Notes: a model not told the origin generated them from the letters alone. 64,000 bases of DNA from Sphingobium sp. DEHP117 (GCF_030867385.1 NZ_JAPFBJ010000003.1:620001-684000), one strand, 5' to 3'; numbered from the stretch's first letter, positions 27,710 through 36,319 are shown. Made by a program: numbers and translations.

Positions 27710-28714
27710 TCAAAGCGTGTCGAGCCAGGCGAGCACGCTTGTATCGCGCTTCCACGAAGGCTGACCGCCGGGTGTTGTCGGAACGGCGACCTGTTCCAGG
27801 GCCTTTCGCTTCGTTTCAAGATTGGCCCTGGCATAGTGGTTGGTCGTGTCGAGGCTCACGTGGCCGAGCCAACTGCGGATGACTGTAACATCGACGCCCG
27901 CAGATATGAGGTGCACGGCGGTGGCGTGCCGGAAGGCGTGCGGCGTCACGTGCTTGGTACGCAGCGTTGGTGTGGCTTCGGTCGCCGCCTTTACGTAGGC
28001 GGCAAGCTTGAATCGGACGCCCGACGCGCTGAGCGGTTCGCCATAGCGGTTAACGAACAGCCGTTGGTCAGGCGCCCGTGGTTGCCGTTCGAGCAGCTTC
28101 TTCAGCAGCAAGGCTGTTTCAGGCCAGAGCGGGCAGATGCGTTCCTTCCGTCCCTTGCCGGTCAAGCGCACGCAGCTCGGACTTTCGAACCGGATTGCTT
28201 CGGGGCACAAGTCGAGCGCTTCCTGTATTCGTGCGCCGCTGTTGTAGAGGAACGAGAGCAGCACATGATCGCGCATGCCTTCGAGCGTCGAACGGTCAGG
28301 CTGGGCAAGAATTGCCGTCACTTCCGCCGGATCCAGATAGCAGGGCTCCGATACCGGCGTGCGCTTGACGGGTATGTTGAGGATTTCGACGCATTGCGCG
28401 ATCGATGCAGGATCCCTGGTCGCCACGAAGTGGAAGAAGCTGCGGATTGCGGCAAGCCTGCAGTTGCGCGTGCCGATCGTGCCGCCGCGCTCATGTTCAG
28501 CGTAACTGAGGAACGCGGAGACCTCGCTTGCGGCCAGATCAGTCATCGTAATCATAGCCACCTTCCTTCCAGCCCGCTGTGCGACGAACCGCAAGAACAG
28601 CCGCCAGGTATCGCGGTATGATCGGACTGTATGGATGGATGCGTTGCGCTGCTCGACCAGCCATTCGTAGAAGAACGCGCGCATCAGTACCGGGAACGGG
28701 TTGGCCTTGCTCAT
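27710..28714 (-). CDS. ritC: RIT recombinase C (third gene), copy 1
   Basis: Tyrosine recombinase of 334 residues, last gene of the trio. The N-terminal core-binding domain (NASIHTVRSYRDTWRLFLRF, in part) is followed by an intact catalytic set: Arg in SGARIQEAL, Lys in TGKGRKERICPL, the box HAFRHATAVHL, and GHVSLDTTNHYA with the nucleophilic tyrosine. The start at 28714 is fixed by the ATGA overlap with ritB. It works with RitA and RitB in transposition of the RIT element. It is identical to the copy at 35315-36319. Confidence 0.88.
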   Translation of the reverse strand: MSKANPFPVLMRAFFYEWLVEQRNASIHTVRSYRDTWRLFLRFVAQRAGRKVAMITMTDLAASEVSAFLSYAEHERGGTIGTRNCRLAAIRSFFHFVATRDPASIAQCVEILNIPVKRTPVSEPCYLDPAEVTAILAQPDRSTLEGMRDHVLLSFLYNSGARIQEALDLCPEAIRFESPSCVRLTGKGRKERICPLWPETALLLKKLLERQPRAPDQRLFVNRYGEPLSASGVRFKLAAYVKAATEATPTLRTKHVTPHAFRHATAVHLISAGVDVTVIRSWLGHVSLDTTNHYARANLETKRKALEQVAVPTTPGGQPSWKRDTSVLAWLDTL

Positions 28715-30075
28715 GTCTGCACCTCCCGCTCCATGCTGAGGCAAGGTGCGCCCACCATGCGGAACCGCTCGTTTGCGTAATGCAGCAGATCCTGGGTGAC
28801 CGTGATGTAGACCAGCGTAGAGTTGATATCCCGGTGGCCGAGGTAGGTCGCGAGGAATGGCAGACGGTCCTGCGGGTTGATGCCCGTCCTGTACCATTCG
28901 AGGATCCGGTTCACGACCATCGAGTGGCGCAGGTCGTGCAAACGCGGTCCCGTTCGCCCCTGCGGTGGCTTCAGCCCGGCACGGCGTATGACGTCAACGA
29001 GCAGCCAGGCGACGGCTTGCTTCGTATAGCGGCCGCTCCGCTGCTCGTGCCAGAACAGACCTGACCTCGGATCCTGCGGGGCACCCGCGCGACGCCGCAC
29101 ATCGATGTACGCCCGAAGTTCGGCCATCACAGTGTCGGGCAGCGGCAGTATCCTTGTCTTGTAGAACTTGGTCTGCCGTATAGTGATCGTGCCGCCCTGA
29201 AGATCAACATCCCCCAGATCAAGGCGGGCAACCTCGCTGCGCCGCAGGCCCGCGCAATAGGCGAGCAGAAGCATCGTGTAGACACTCAACGGGCGAAGCG
29301 ACGCTCGCGGAGAGGGGTAAGAGCGAGCAATGTCGAGCATATGCTGCACGTCGGCGGGCGTATAGATATGAGGTTTGCGCCATTGTTTGGCCACTTCCTT
29401 CCCCGGACGTGGGTCCGGTCGGCGCGGTGGGATCGACGGATCCCGGTGGCGGAGTATCTTCGCAAGGACGCGCTTCAGCTTTTCGCATTCGGCAGGATGA
29501 TTGCGCGTGGCCTTCGCCGCCGCCCAGTGTTCGAGCATCACCCCGATCGGTTCATCCTGCAGCGCCGGGTTCAGCTGTAGGAACCGGTCGAACCGCAAAA
29601 GCCACACAGGCTGCGTGGTATATTTGTACCCCCTGTTGCGCATCAGCGTAACGTGCTCGGCCATGATCGCGCCCAGCACGCTGCCGAACGGTTTGGGCTG
29701 ATGCAGTTCGGCAAGGGCTTGTTCTGGATCGCGTGAAGCCAGAGCGCGCCAGACCGGCATGCACTGCTTGACGTTGCACTCCTTGCGCAGGACGACGACG
29801 GGATTGCGGTGGATCGCCCCGGTTTGCACAAGGTGATCGAGGAACCGGTCGATAATGCGGGTGCGGTGGAGCAGCGTCGTCGCTGTCCAACGGTCGGACC
29901 ACGCCCGCAACCAGGCTACCAGCACATCTTGGCCGAGTTCGGTGTGGCGCGCGGCGACGTCCTGGAAGCTGTAGAGCACCTGTTTGTAATAGGTGCGGCT
30001 GTTCTTGCTGCGCAGGCCAAGGTCCGCGAGATAGCGCGCGATCAACAGTCGTTCGGGATCGGGCCATGGCGTCAT
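28711..30075 (-). CDS. ritB: RIT recombinase B (second gene), copy 1
   Basis: Tyrosine recombinase of 454 residues, middle gene of the trio. Active-site residues are complete: Arg in CAGLRRSEVARLDL, Lys in FYKTRILPLP, the box HDLRHSMVVNRIL, and LGHRDINSTLVYI with the tyrosine. The start at 30075 (MTPWPDPERLL) is set by the ATGA overlap with the end of ritA; the stop overlaps ritC in the same way. It is identical to the copy at 36316-37680. In this copy of the element ritA is frameshifted, so translation of ritB by coupling from ritA may be impaired. Confidence 0.88.
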   Translation of the reverse strand: MTPWPDPERLLIARYLADLGLRSKNSRTYYKQVLYSFQDVAARHTELGQDVLVAWLRAWSDRWTATTLLHRTRIIDRFLDHLVQTGAIHRNPVVVLRKECNVKQCMPVWRALASRDPEQALAELHQPKPFGSVLGAIMAEHVTLMRNRGYKYTTQPVWLLRFDRFLQLNPALQDEPIGVMLEHWAAAKATRNHPAECEKLKRVLAKILRHRDPSIPPRRPDPRPGKEVAKQWRKPHIYTPADVQHMLDIARSYPSPRASLRPLSVYTMLLLAYCAGLRRSEVARLDLGDVDLQGGTITIRQTKFYKTRILPLPDTVMAELRAYIDVRRRAGAPQDPRSGLFWHEQRSGRYTKQAVAWLLVDVIRRAGLKPPQGRTGPRLHDLRHSMVVNRILEWYRTGINPQDRLPFLATYLGHRDINSTLVYITVTQDLLHYANERFRMVGAPCLSMEREVQT

Positions 30076-31305
30076 GACAGCACCTCCGATCCCGGAACGT
30101 CGAGCGCGATGGCCCGCAGGTCTTCGGTTGCCAGCTTGAGATACGGAGCGGTAGATTCCGTCGAACGATGACCCAGCATATCGCCGATCACCTTTTGCGG
30201 GACCGAGGCGCGCAGCATCTCGACCGCGCGGGCATGTCTGAAGATGTGTGGCCCACACTTCCCCGGTGGCTTGACCCCGGCATCCCGGATTCGCCGGAAG
30301 ACGGCACTATGCAGCACCCGGAGCCTTCCATAGGGTGCACGGGTCCGCACGAACACTTCGCGGGCGTCGGTCTGCGGTCGTCCCGAGCGCAGATAGCTGA
30401 GGATGGCTTCGCCCACCGGAGCCATCAACGGCAGATAGGAACAGGCACGGGTCTTGGTGTGGAGGATGCGGATCGATTCCGTCCGCCAGTCAATATCCTC
30501 GATCTTCAGATTGCGGATTTCGCCGGACCTCAGACCATAAGTCGCCAGCAGTTGCAGGATCGCCTGATCTCTGAGCCCGATAGGCGTTGTGTCTTTGCTC
30601 GCGGTTTCCAGAACGGCGGCGATCTGATCGCGCTCCAGGATCGAGGGCACCCCTTCATAGGCATACAATAGCGGGGGCGATGACGTGCGGCGACAAGTCG
30701 ATTGCGGTGCGGCGCGTACGGTGCAGATAACGCAACAGCGAGCGAAGACGCTCCGCCACGTCCTTCACCGATTTGCGCGTTTGGTGCGGGCTGCGCATAT
30801 CCATGTAACGGTCGATGTCGCCGACGCTCATTTCCACCAGGCTGTCGACGCCGCATCGATCAAGCTGCCAGGTCAGGAAGTTCCGACCTTCCCACATCAA
30901 TGCGTAGATGCTGCGCTCCGCAAGGCCCCGCTCCTCGCGCAGCCAGATCTCGTATTCGTCGCAAATCGTAAAGCGCAGCGTGTCAGCAGCACATGTCGCT
31001 TTGGGCGCGGGTGGCCAACGGCCCTGTGCAAGCCGCAGTAGGGCGTGGATTCCAGAACGCGGAATGGAGTGCCAACACGGCCCTGGTGGTCGGCCATGAC
31101 GTTTGCGGAACATCGTGATCGCATGGTGCAAATAGTACCCCACCTGCGCCTCGGTCACCTCCGCGATCGGGATGCTGCGCCGGGCAAGATAGTCGAGGAA
31201 CCCGCGCGCATAGGCGCAGTAGTTCCCGGCCACCACCGGGCTGTATCGTTGGCTGGTCAGTACGGATCTGAGTTCGGAGATCAGTTCGCAATCGGTATTC
31301 GGCAT
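30072..31305 (-). pseudogene. ritA: RIT recombinase A (first gene), copy 1, frameshifted
   Basis: First recombinase of the trio, broken by one extra G in a run of five (30673-30677; the intact copy has four at 38278-38281). The upstream part gives 212 correct residues and then four wrong ones before a stop at 30655. The downstream part, with the catalytic box HIFRHARAVEML and LGHRSTESTAPY, is in another frame. A programmed slip at the G-run is possible, but the other copy needs none. Expected full length is 410 residues. Without RitA this copy would depend on copy 2 for movement. Confidence 0.88.
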
Positions 31306-31413
31306 TGACGGCTCCTCTGCTGGTCAAACGACCGCAGAGGTTCGTCGAGAAATAATGCGGAGCAAAGCCCGTCAGATAACGTCGCAATTCTGCGCATTTC
31401 AGACACTGAAACT

Positions 31414-31446
31414 GCGTTCCTTCACATTATCGACACCTCGCGATTA
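31414..31446. repeat. Right terminal inverted repeat of RIT copy 1
   Basis: Exact reverse complement of 27625-27657 (33 bp). It ends directly at the junction with the ardC remainder, CGATTA then CT and CAGGTG. Confidence 0.88.
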
Positions 31447-31448
31447 CT

Positions 31449-31539
31449 TCAGGTGCTGAAGAACGACAGCCGCGCGATCTTCACTGCGGCCAGCAAGGCG
31501 CAGGCGGCGGCCGATTGGATGCACGCCCAGCAGCCGTGA
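31449..31539 (+). pseudogene. ardC: ardC copy 2, C-terminal fragment
   Basis: The last 30 residues of the second ArdC (QVLKNDSRAIFTAASKAQ, then AAADWMHAQQP and stop), in the frame that continues from ASWL at 27594 once the RIT element is removed. It corresponds to EVLREDNRAIVRAASQAS in copy 1. Confidence 0.85.
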
Positions 31540-31542
31540 CGC

Positions 31543-31959
31543 TCACGCGGCCCGCACCTCGGCGCCGAGCGCATCAAGCAGCGGACAGCCCGGATCCTGA
31601 CCGGCATCGCAGGCTCGCACCGAGTCTGCCAGAACCCGTTCCATCCGCCTGAGGTCCGCGATCCGCGCGCGCACATCCTGCAGATGCGACGCCGCGAGCT
31701 CGCGGACTTCGGTGCAGGAGGCCTGGCCGCCGGCCGCGAGTCCGAGCAAGGCGCGCACCTCGTCAAGGGTGAAGCCCAGCTCCCTCGCACGGCGCACGAA
31801 GCCCAGGCGAGCCACGTCCTCCCGACCGTAGCTGCGGTAACGGCCCCGCCGCGGCGGAACGGGCAGCAGCCCGATCCGCTCGTAATAGCGGATCGTCTCG
31901 ATGTTGCAGCTGGTACGGCGCGAGAGTTCGCCGATCTGGATCGCGGCGGTTGCGGCCAT
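31543..31959 (-). CDS. merR: Mercury-responsive MerR repressor/activator
   Basis: Regulator of 138 residues. The N-terminal winged helix-turn-helix is IQIGELSRRTSCNIETIRYY, followed by the dimerisation coiled coil. Three cysteines, C82 (ASCTEV), C117 (RACDAG) and C125 (DPGCPL), match the Hg(II)-binding cysteines of the classical MerR, two of them at the same numbers. The start at 31959 (MAATAAIQIGEL) was chosen because the divergent operator lies directly upstream; longer in-frame starts would run through that operator. It represses and, with Hg(II), activates the divergent operon beginning with merT. Confidence 0.92.
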   Translation of the reverse strand: MAATAAIQIGELSRRTSCNIETIRYYERIGLLPVPPRRGRYRSYGREDVARLGFVRRARELGFTLDEVRALLGLAAGGQASCTEVRELAASHLQDVRARIADLRRMERVLADSVRACDAGQDPGCPLLDALGAEVRAA

Positions 31960-31973
31960 CTTCAAAATACCTC

Positions 31974-32004
31974 TTGAGTCTGTAGTCGCTACAGATGGTA
32001 GGAT
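31974..32004 (+). promoter_or_regulatory. mer promoter with MerR operator
   Basis: TTGAGT (31974-31979) and TAGGAT (31999-32004) are separated by 19 bp, the over-long spacer typical of MerR-controlled promoters. Inside the spacer is a perfect 7-3-7 dyad TCTGTAG / CTACAGA (31979-31995). MerR bound there twists the DNA to align the two boxes when mercury is present. Confidence 0.9.
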
Positions 32005-32033
32005 AGCTGCATGCCCGCCACAAGGAGTCGCCC

Positions 32034-32393
32034 GTGACCCAGACACCAAGCCCGCCCAAGGGGATAAGTACCGCCGCGCTTACCCTGGCGGGGATCGCCG
32101 CCGCGTTCGGCGTCGCTGCCTGCTGCGCACTGCCGATCCTCTTGGCATCCGCCGGCATCGGCGCGGCCTGGCTCAGCGGCGTGGCCGTCGTCTCCGCGCC
32201 CTATCGCACGCCGCTCCTCGTGATCGGCGCATTATGCCTCGTCGCCGGCGCCGCGCTGCTATTGCGCCAGCAACTCGCCGCCATGCGCTGCGGCCCGGAC
32301 GGCGTGTGCACGCCGCGCTGGACGCGCATCCTCACTCTCGCCGGCCTATTGGTCGGCGCGGCACTGCTCTGGGCGGGTTATAGCTATGTCTGA
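32034..32393 (+). CDS. merT: Mercuric ion transporter MerT
   Basis: Inner-membrane protein of 119 residues with three hydrophobic segments (about 12-40, 46-78 and 96-117). The vicinal cysteines C30-C31 in the first segment (VAACCALP) and the loop pair C86 and C92 (MRCGPDGVC) are those that pass Hg(II) across the membrane in MerT. The start is a GTG at 32034, with AAGGAG about 7 bases upstream. No periplasmic MerP gene follows. Its end overlaps the next gene by 8 bases. Confidence 0.9.
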   Translation: MTQTPSPPKGISTAALTLAGIAAAFGVAACCALPILLASAGIGAAWLSGVAVVSAPYRTPLLVIGALCLVAGAALLLRQQLAAMRCGPDGVCTPRWTRILTLAGLLVGAALLWAGYSYV

Positions 32394-32613
32394 CGTCGTT
32401 CCGGAGCTGCACTCGACCCTGACCTGTCCGCACTGCGGACATCAGGCGACCGAGACGATGCCGACCAACGCATGCCAGTTTTTCTATGACTGCCGGGGCT
32501 GCGGCGCGGTCCTCAAGCCCAAGCAGGGCGATTGCTGCGTCTTTTGTTCCTATGGCGACGTTCCGTGTCCGCCGATCCAGATCGAGGGCAAGGGCGCGTC
32601 CTGCTGCGGCTGA
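32386..32613 (+). CDS. GDCCVxC-motif small cysteine-rich protein
   Basis: Protein of 75 residues with 11 cysteines. LTCPHCGHQA and DCRGCGAVLKP form a zinc-ribbon-like pair, followed by GDCCVFCSYGDVPCPP, the motif that names the GDCCVxC family (some members have selenocysteine here). It is often found in mercury operons and is probably a cytosolic mercury- or zinc-binding carrier; that role is inferred from position. It overlaps merT by 8 bases and precedes merB. Confidence 0.82.
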   Translation: MSDVVPELHSTLTCPHCGHQATETMPTNACQFFYDCRGCGAVLKPKQGDCCVFCSYGDVPCPPIQIEGKGASCCG

Positions 32614-32622
32614 AGACAAGCC

Positions 32623-33402
32623 GTGACGCTTGCCACCCCCGCTGACGCTGCCCCTGAACCGACGGTTGCATTCCCCGACGGCACCGTCGTCCCGGACTGG
32701 ACTGCGGTCACCGCGCCAAGCGCCCATTCGGCCCTGACAGCGCTGTTCGCGGCATTTATCGGCCGCAGGTGGCATGGCATCGACAGCACCGAGGACGAGG
32801 TGCGGCGTGCCATCCTCCGGGCCTATGTCACCCAGGGCCACGCGCCGGCGCCGGTGGAGATCGCTGCCGCGGTTGCGCTCCCGCCCGGCGACGTGGCCGC
32901 AGCGCTCCACCGGCTCGCCGGACGCGATCTCGTGGTCCTCGACGGCGACGGCCGAGTGAGCGGCGCCTATCCTTTCACCGATGCTCCCAGTGAGCATCAG
33001 GTGGAGGCCGCGGGTATCACGATGGGAGCCATGTGCGCCCTCGACGCGCTGGGGATCTGCACGATCGCACCGCACGCCAGCCTCATCCGCTCGTCATGCC
33101 GCCAATGCCGGCGCTCGCTTGCGATCCATGTCCACGACCGGGGCTGCACCTTGGGCGACGTCGTGCCCGAGGGGATTCTCGTCTGGTCCGGTCATCGCTA
33201 CACCGGCGGCTGTGCAGCGTCTTCGCTCTGCACTCAGCAGGCTTTCTTCTGCCATGCCGATCATCTTGAAGCCTGGCGTATGGACGGTTCCGTGACCGCC
33301 CGCGACGGCATTCGCCTGACCCTGCGCGAGGCCCTCCAGGTCGGCCGCGCGATCTTTGCACCGATGCTCGGAGGGATATTGCCATGGCCCATTACGACCT
33401 GA
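32623..33402 (+). CDS. merB: Organomercurial lyase MerB
   Basis: Alkylmercury lyase that cleaves carbon-mercury bonds and releases Hg(II). It has 259 residues. The first catalytic cysteine and aspartate are in MCALDALG (C138 and D141). The second catalytic cysteine is probably C203 in SLCTQQAFFC. The N-terminal winged-helix-like part carries EVRRAILRAYVTQGHAPAP. The start is a GTG at 32623 with only a weak ribosome-binding site, so the first 20 or so residues may be excess. The end overlaps the following oxidoreductase gene by 19 bases, so the products are likely made together. Confidence 0.88.
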   Translation: MTLATPADAAPEPTVAFPDGTVVPDWTAVTAPSAHSALTALFAAFIGRRWHGIDSTEDEVRRAILRAYVTQGHAPAPVEIAAAVALPPGDVAAALHRLAGRDLVVLDGDGRVSGAYPFTDAPSEHQVEAAGITMGAMCALDALGICTIAPHASLIRSSCRQCRRSLAIHVHDRGCTLGDVVPEGILVWSGHRYTGGCAASSLCTQQAFFCHADHLEAWRMDGSVTARDGIRLTLREALQVGRAIFAPMLGGILPWPITT

Positions 33403-34730
33403 TCGTCATCGGCAGCGGAACAGCCGCCCAGGTCGCGATCGGCCAGGTCCGCGCCGCCGGATGGTCCGTCGCCGTCATCGACCACCGCCCGTTCGGCGGC
33501 ACCTGTGCGCTACGGGGCTGCGATCCCAAGAAGATGCTGGTCAGCGGCGAAGAGGCGATCGATGCCGCCGCTCGCATGGCCGGACATGGTGTCGGCGGCG
33601 ACCTGGCGATCGATTGGCCGAGCCTGATGGCGTTCAAGCGCAGCTTTACCGATCCGGTCCCCGCCAAGCAGGAACGCCGCTACGCCAAGCTGGGCGTCGA
33701 CGCCTTCCACGGGCTAGCGCGCTTCGCAAGCCCGGACGCGGTCGCGGTCGACGGTCGGACGTTGCAGGCCCAGCATATCCTGATCGCAACCGGCGCGGGG
33801 CCGATCCCGCTCGGCATTCCAGGCGAGGAGCTGGTCAGCACGAGCGACGCTTTCCTCGAGCTGGAGACGCTGCCGCGCCGGATCGTGCTGATCGGCGGCG
33901 GCTATGTCGCCGCGGAGTTCTCGCATCTGGCCGCACGTGCCGGCGCCGAAGTCACGATCCTGCAGCGCGCTAGCCGGCTGCTGCCGCATTTCGATCCCGA
34001 CCTGGTGGGCTGGCTCACACCGCGGTTCACGGCGCTCGGCATTCGCATCGAGACCGGCACCGCGGTCACACGGGTCGAGCGGAACGGGGACGGCCTGCAG
34101 GTGCGTGCCTCTCGCCAGGGAGCGCCGGACCTGGAGGTCGCCTGCGATCTCGTCATTCATGCTGCCGGGCGTCGTCCCGATCTCGGCAGCCTCGACCTGT
34201 CCACCGGGCAGGTCGCGGTGCAAGACGGACGACTGCAGCTCGATGCGCATCTGCGCAGCATTTCCAACCCGCGGGTCTATGCCGCCGGTGACGCCGCCGG
34301 CGTCGGGCCGCCCCTGACCCCGGTGTCGAGCCACGACGCGAAGATCGTCGCCGCGAACCTCCTGCAAGGTCCATCGCGCGAGCCCGACTATCGCGGTGTT
34401 CCGAGCGTCGCCTTCACCGTGCCGCCGATCGCCGCCGTCGGGCTTTCGGAAGAGGCGGCGCGCCGCAGCGGCCTCAAGTTCCGGGTTAACGCGGCCTCGA
34501 CGCCGGACTGGTTCACCGCCCGCCGGCTCGCCGAGCCGGTCTATGGCCACAAAGTTCTGATCGACGAGCGGACGGACCTCGTCCTCGGCGCGCATCTCGT
34601 CGGGCCGAACGCCGACGAGGTGATCAACCTTTTCGGCCTGGCCATCCGCCACGGCCTCACCGCGGCCGATCTACGCTCCACCATGTTTGCCTATCCGACC
34701 GGCGCCTCGGATATCGGCTACATGCTCTAG
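33384..34730 (+). CDS. FAD-dependent disulfide oxidoreductase, atypical mercuric reductase-like
   Basis: Class I flavoprotein disulfide reductase of 448 residues. It has an N-terminal FAD-binding motif VIGSGTAAQVA, redox-active cysteines C41 and C46 in GGTCALRGCDPKK, an NAD(P)-binding motif VLIGGGYVAAEF and AAGDAAGVG. Its place after merB suggests it reduces Hg(II) to Hg(0). Two points argue for caution. It lacks the N-terminal heavy-metal-binding domain and, unlike canonical MerA, it ends SDIGYML without the C-terminal vicinal cysteines. The catalytic histidine of glutathione reductase is replaced by tyrosine (AYPTGASD), as in MerA. A GGAGGG lies about 10 bases before the ATG. Confidence 0.8.
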   Translation: MAHYDLIVIGSGTAAQVAIGQVRAAGWSVAVIDHRPFGGTCALRGCDPKKMLVSGEEAIDAAARMAGHGVGGDLAIDWPSLMAFKRSFTDPVPAKQERRYAKLGVDAFHGLARFASPDAVAVDGRTLQAQHILIATGAGPIPLGIPGEELVSTSDAFLELETLPRRIVLIGGGYVAAEFSHLAARAGAEVTILQRASRLLPHFDPDLVGWLTPRFTALGIRIETGTAVTRVERNGDGLQVRASRQGAPDLEVACDLVIHAAGRRPDLGSLDLSTGQVAVQDGRLQLDAHLRSISNPRVYAAGDAAGVGPPLTPVSSHDAKIVAANLLQGPSREPDYRGVPSVAFTVPPIAAVGLSEEAARRSGLKFRVNAASTPDWFTARRLAEPVYGHKVLIDERTDLVLGAHLVGPNADEVINLFGLAIRHGLTAADLRSTMFAYPTGASDIGYML

Positions 34731-35119
34731 GCGACGCCGCGCACGATCCGTCACCAGTGCTCGCCCGCGGGCGGGCGGCAGCCTGTCGCGAAAGACGATA
34801 GCGGGCTGTCGCCCGCCTGATCTGCGGACGCCGCTGACGCGGCGGCGCTACTTTTTGGGCCTCCCTTCCGACGCGGAGGTGGTCGGCGCTCCCTGCTAGG
34901 CCCGCCACGGCGGGCTGCAAGCCCCGGCTTCGCCGGGCTGCTCCATTTCATTTCGCCCCTGCGGGTGCAGCCCGCCGCTCGAACGGGCCTCTTCGGTCGC
35001 TCTCGCCGCCCACCCCCGCCTCGGGGGAGGCCGATGCGGTTTTTGGGCAGTGCTGGAGGCAGCCGATGGTTTTCTTCCTCGAACCCCGGATTGGGGCTGG
35101 ACTGTCAGGATATGTGGCC
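34731..35119. other. Non-coding right end of the GInt-like island
   Basis: No gene is supported in these 390 bp. They contain several GC-rich hairpins, for example GCGGGC/GCCCGC (34801-34816) and a GCCCGCC/GGCGGGC dyad near 34900, but none has a clear U-run after the reductase gene. The last bases (GACTGTCAGGATAT, from 35100) mirror the left end of the island (ATCTGGACAGTC), and GTGGCC (35114-35119) is the right crossover sequence. Confidence 0.6.
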
Positions 35120-35199
35120 GAGATCAACGCGGCCTTCTGCTGCGCCTCGCTCGGCATCACACCCACCGTCCGCCATGCCGACTATATCGGCTCCTGGCT
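35120..35199 (+). pseudogene. ardC: ardC copy 1, middle fragment
   Basis: Encodes E-I-N-A-A-F-C-C-A-S-L-G-I-T-P-T and so on to G-S-W-L, in frame with the fragment ending at 21156 once the GInt-like island is removed. It ends where RIT copy 2 begins. Confidence 0.88.
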
Positions 35200-35314
35200 G
35201 GCGTTATGCTCACCTCGCCATAACCTGGCTAATCGCGAGGTGTCGATAATGTGAAGGAACGCGGCCAGATTGGCCGAGTTCTGGGGTTTCCTGCCAACGT
35301 TCCTTCACATTATT

Positions 35315-36319
35315 TCAAAGCGTGTCGAGCCAGGCGAGCACGCTTGTATCGCGCTTCCACGAAGGCTGACCGCCGGGTGTTGTCGGAACGGCGACCTGTT
35401 CCAGGGCCTTTCGCTTCGTTTCAAGATTGGCCCTGGCATAGTGGTTGGTCGTGTCGAGGCTCACGTGGCCGAGCCAACTGCGGATGACTGTAACATCGAC
35501 GCCCGCAGATATGAGGTGCACGGCGGTGGCGTGCCGGAAGGCGTGCGGCGTCACGTGCTTGGTACGCAGCGTTGGTGTGGCTTCGGTCGCCGCCTTTACG
35601 TAGGCGGCAAGCTTGAATCGGACGCCCGACGCGCTGAGCGGTTCGCCATAGCGGTTAACGAACAGCCGTTGGTCAGGCGCCCGTGGTTGCCGTTCGAGCA
35701 GCTTCTTCAGCAGCAAGGCTGTTTCAGGCCAGAGCGGGCAGATGCGTTCCTTCCGTCCCTTGCCGGTCAAGCGCACGCAGCTCGGACTTTCGAACCGGAT
35801 TGCTTCGGGGCACAAGTCGAGCGCTTCCTGTATTCGTGCGCCGCTGTTGTAGAGGAACGAGAGCAGCACATGATCGCGCATGCCTTCGAGCGTCGAACGG
35901 TCAGGCTGGGCAAGAATTGCCGTCACTTCCGCCGGATCCAGATAGCAGGGCTCCGATACCGGCGTGCGCTTGACGGGTATGTTGAGGATTTCGACGCATT
36001 GCGCGATCGATGCAGGATCCCTGGTCGCCACGAAGTGGAAGAAGCTGCGGATTGCGGCAAGCCTGCAGTTGCGCGTGCCGATCGTGCCGCCGCGCTCATG
36101 TTCAGCGTAACTGAGGAACGCGGAGACCTCGCTTGCGGCCAGATCAGTCATCGTAATCATAGCCACCTTCCTTCCAGCCCGCTGTGCGACGAACCGCAAG
36201 AACAGCCGCCAGGTATCGCGGTATGATCGGACTGTATGGATGGATGCGTTGCGCTGCTCGACCAGCCATTCGTAGAAGAACGCGCGCATCAGTACCGGGA
36301 ACGGGTTGGCCTTGCTCAT
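35315..36319 (-). CDS. ritC: RIT recombinase C, copy 2
   Basis: The same 334-residue protein as at 27710-28714, with complete catalytic residues (GARIQE, HAFRH, GHVSLDTTNHY). It overlaps ritB by ATGA and is last in an operon in which all three genes are intact. Confidence 0.88.
   Translation of the reverse strand: MSKANPFPVLMRAFFYEWLVEQRNASIHTVRSYRDTWRLFLRFVAQRAGRKVAMITMTDLAASEVSAFLSYAEHERGGTIGTRNCRLAAIRSFFHFVATRDPASIAQCVEILNIPVKRTPVSEPCYLDPAEVTAILAQPDRSTLEGMRDHVLLSFLYNSGARIQEALDLCPEAIRFESPSCVRLTGKGRKERICPLWPETALLLKKLLERQPRAPDQRLFVNRYGEPLSASGVRFKLAAYVKAATEATPTLRTKHVTPHAFRHATAVHLISAGVDVTVIRSWLGHVSLDTTNHYARANLETKRKALEQVAVPTTPGGQPSWKRDTSVLAWLDTL

Larger units (their letters stand above)
27595..31448. 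mobile_element. RIT element copy 1 (recombinase in trio), in ardC copy 2
   Basis: A 3,854-bp unit with three overlapping tyrosine recombinase genes on the minus strand, bounded by a 33-bp inverted repeat (27625-27657 and 31414-31446). It splits the second ardC between the codons for W-L and Q-V-L; the dinucleotide CT occurs at both junctions. RIT elements are a described class with exactly this gene trio. The copy at 35200-39052 has the same sequence except for one extra G in the first recombinase here; I saw no other difference. Confidence 0.88.
21157..35113. mobile_element. GInt-like genomic island, 14 kb, inserted in ardC copy 1
   Basis: The island lies exactly between ardC residues 246 and 247. 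The junction bases are GTCGCC on the left (21151-21156) and GTGGCC on the right (35114-35119), consistent with a 6-bp crossover region. Its ends are imperfect inverted repeats, both reaching GACAGTC (left 21164-21170, right GACTGTC 35100-35106). One end carries three overlapping genes for large tyrosine recombinases, as in GInt islands (ginABC). The rest is cargo: a second ardC, interrupted by a RIT element, and a mercury operon. No candidate for the small fourth gene ginD was found. The name GInt is by analogy of gene layout, not by alignment. Confidence 0.75.

Noticed and set aside
27585..31460. A target-site duplication flanking the RIT elements
   Set aside because: Only the dinucleotide CT is shared by both junctions, consistent with tyrosine recombination rather than DDE transposition.
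33384..34730. Naming the flavoprotein merA
   Set aside because: The C-terminal vicinal cysteines and the N-terminal metal-binding domain of MerA are absent; only position and the redox-active cysteines support it.
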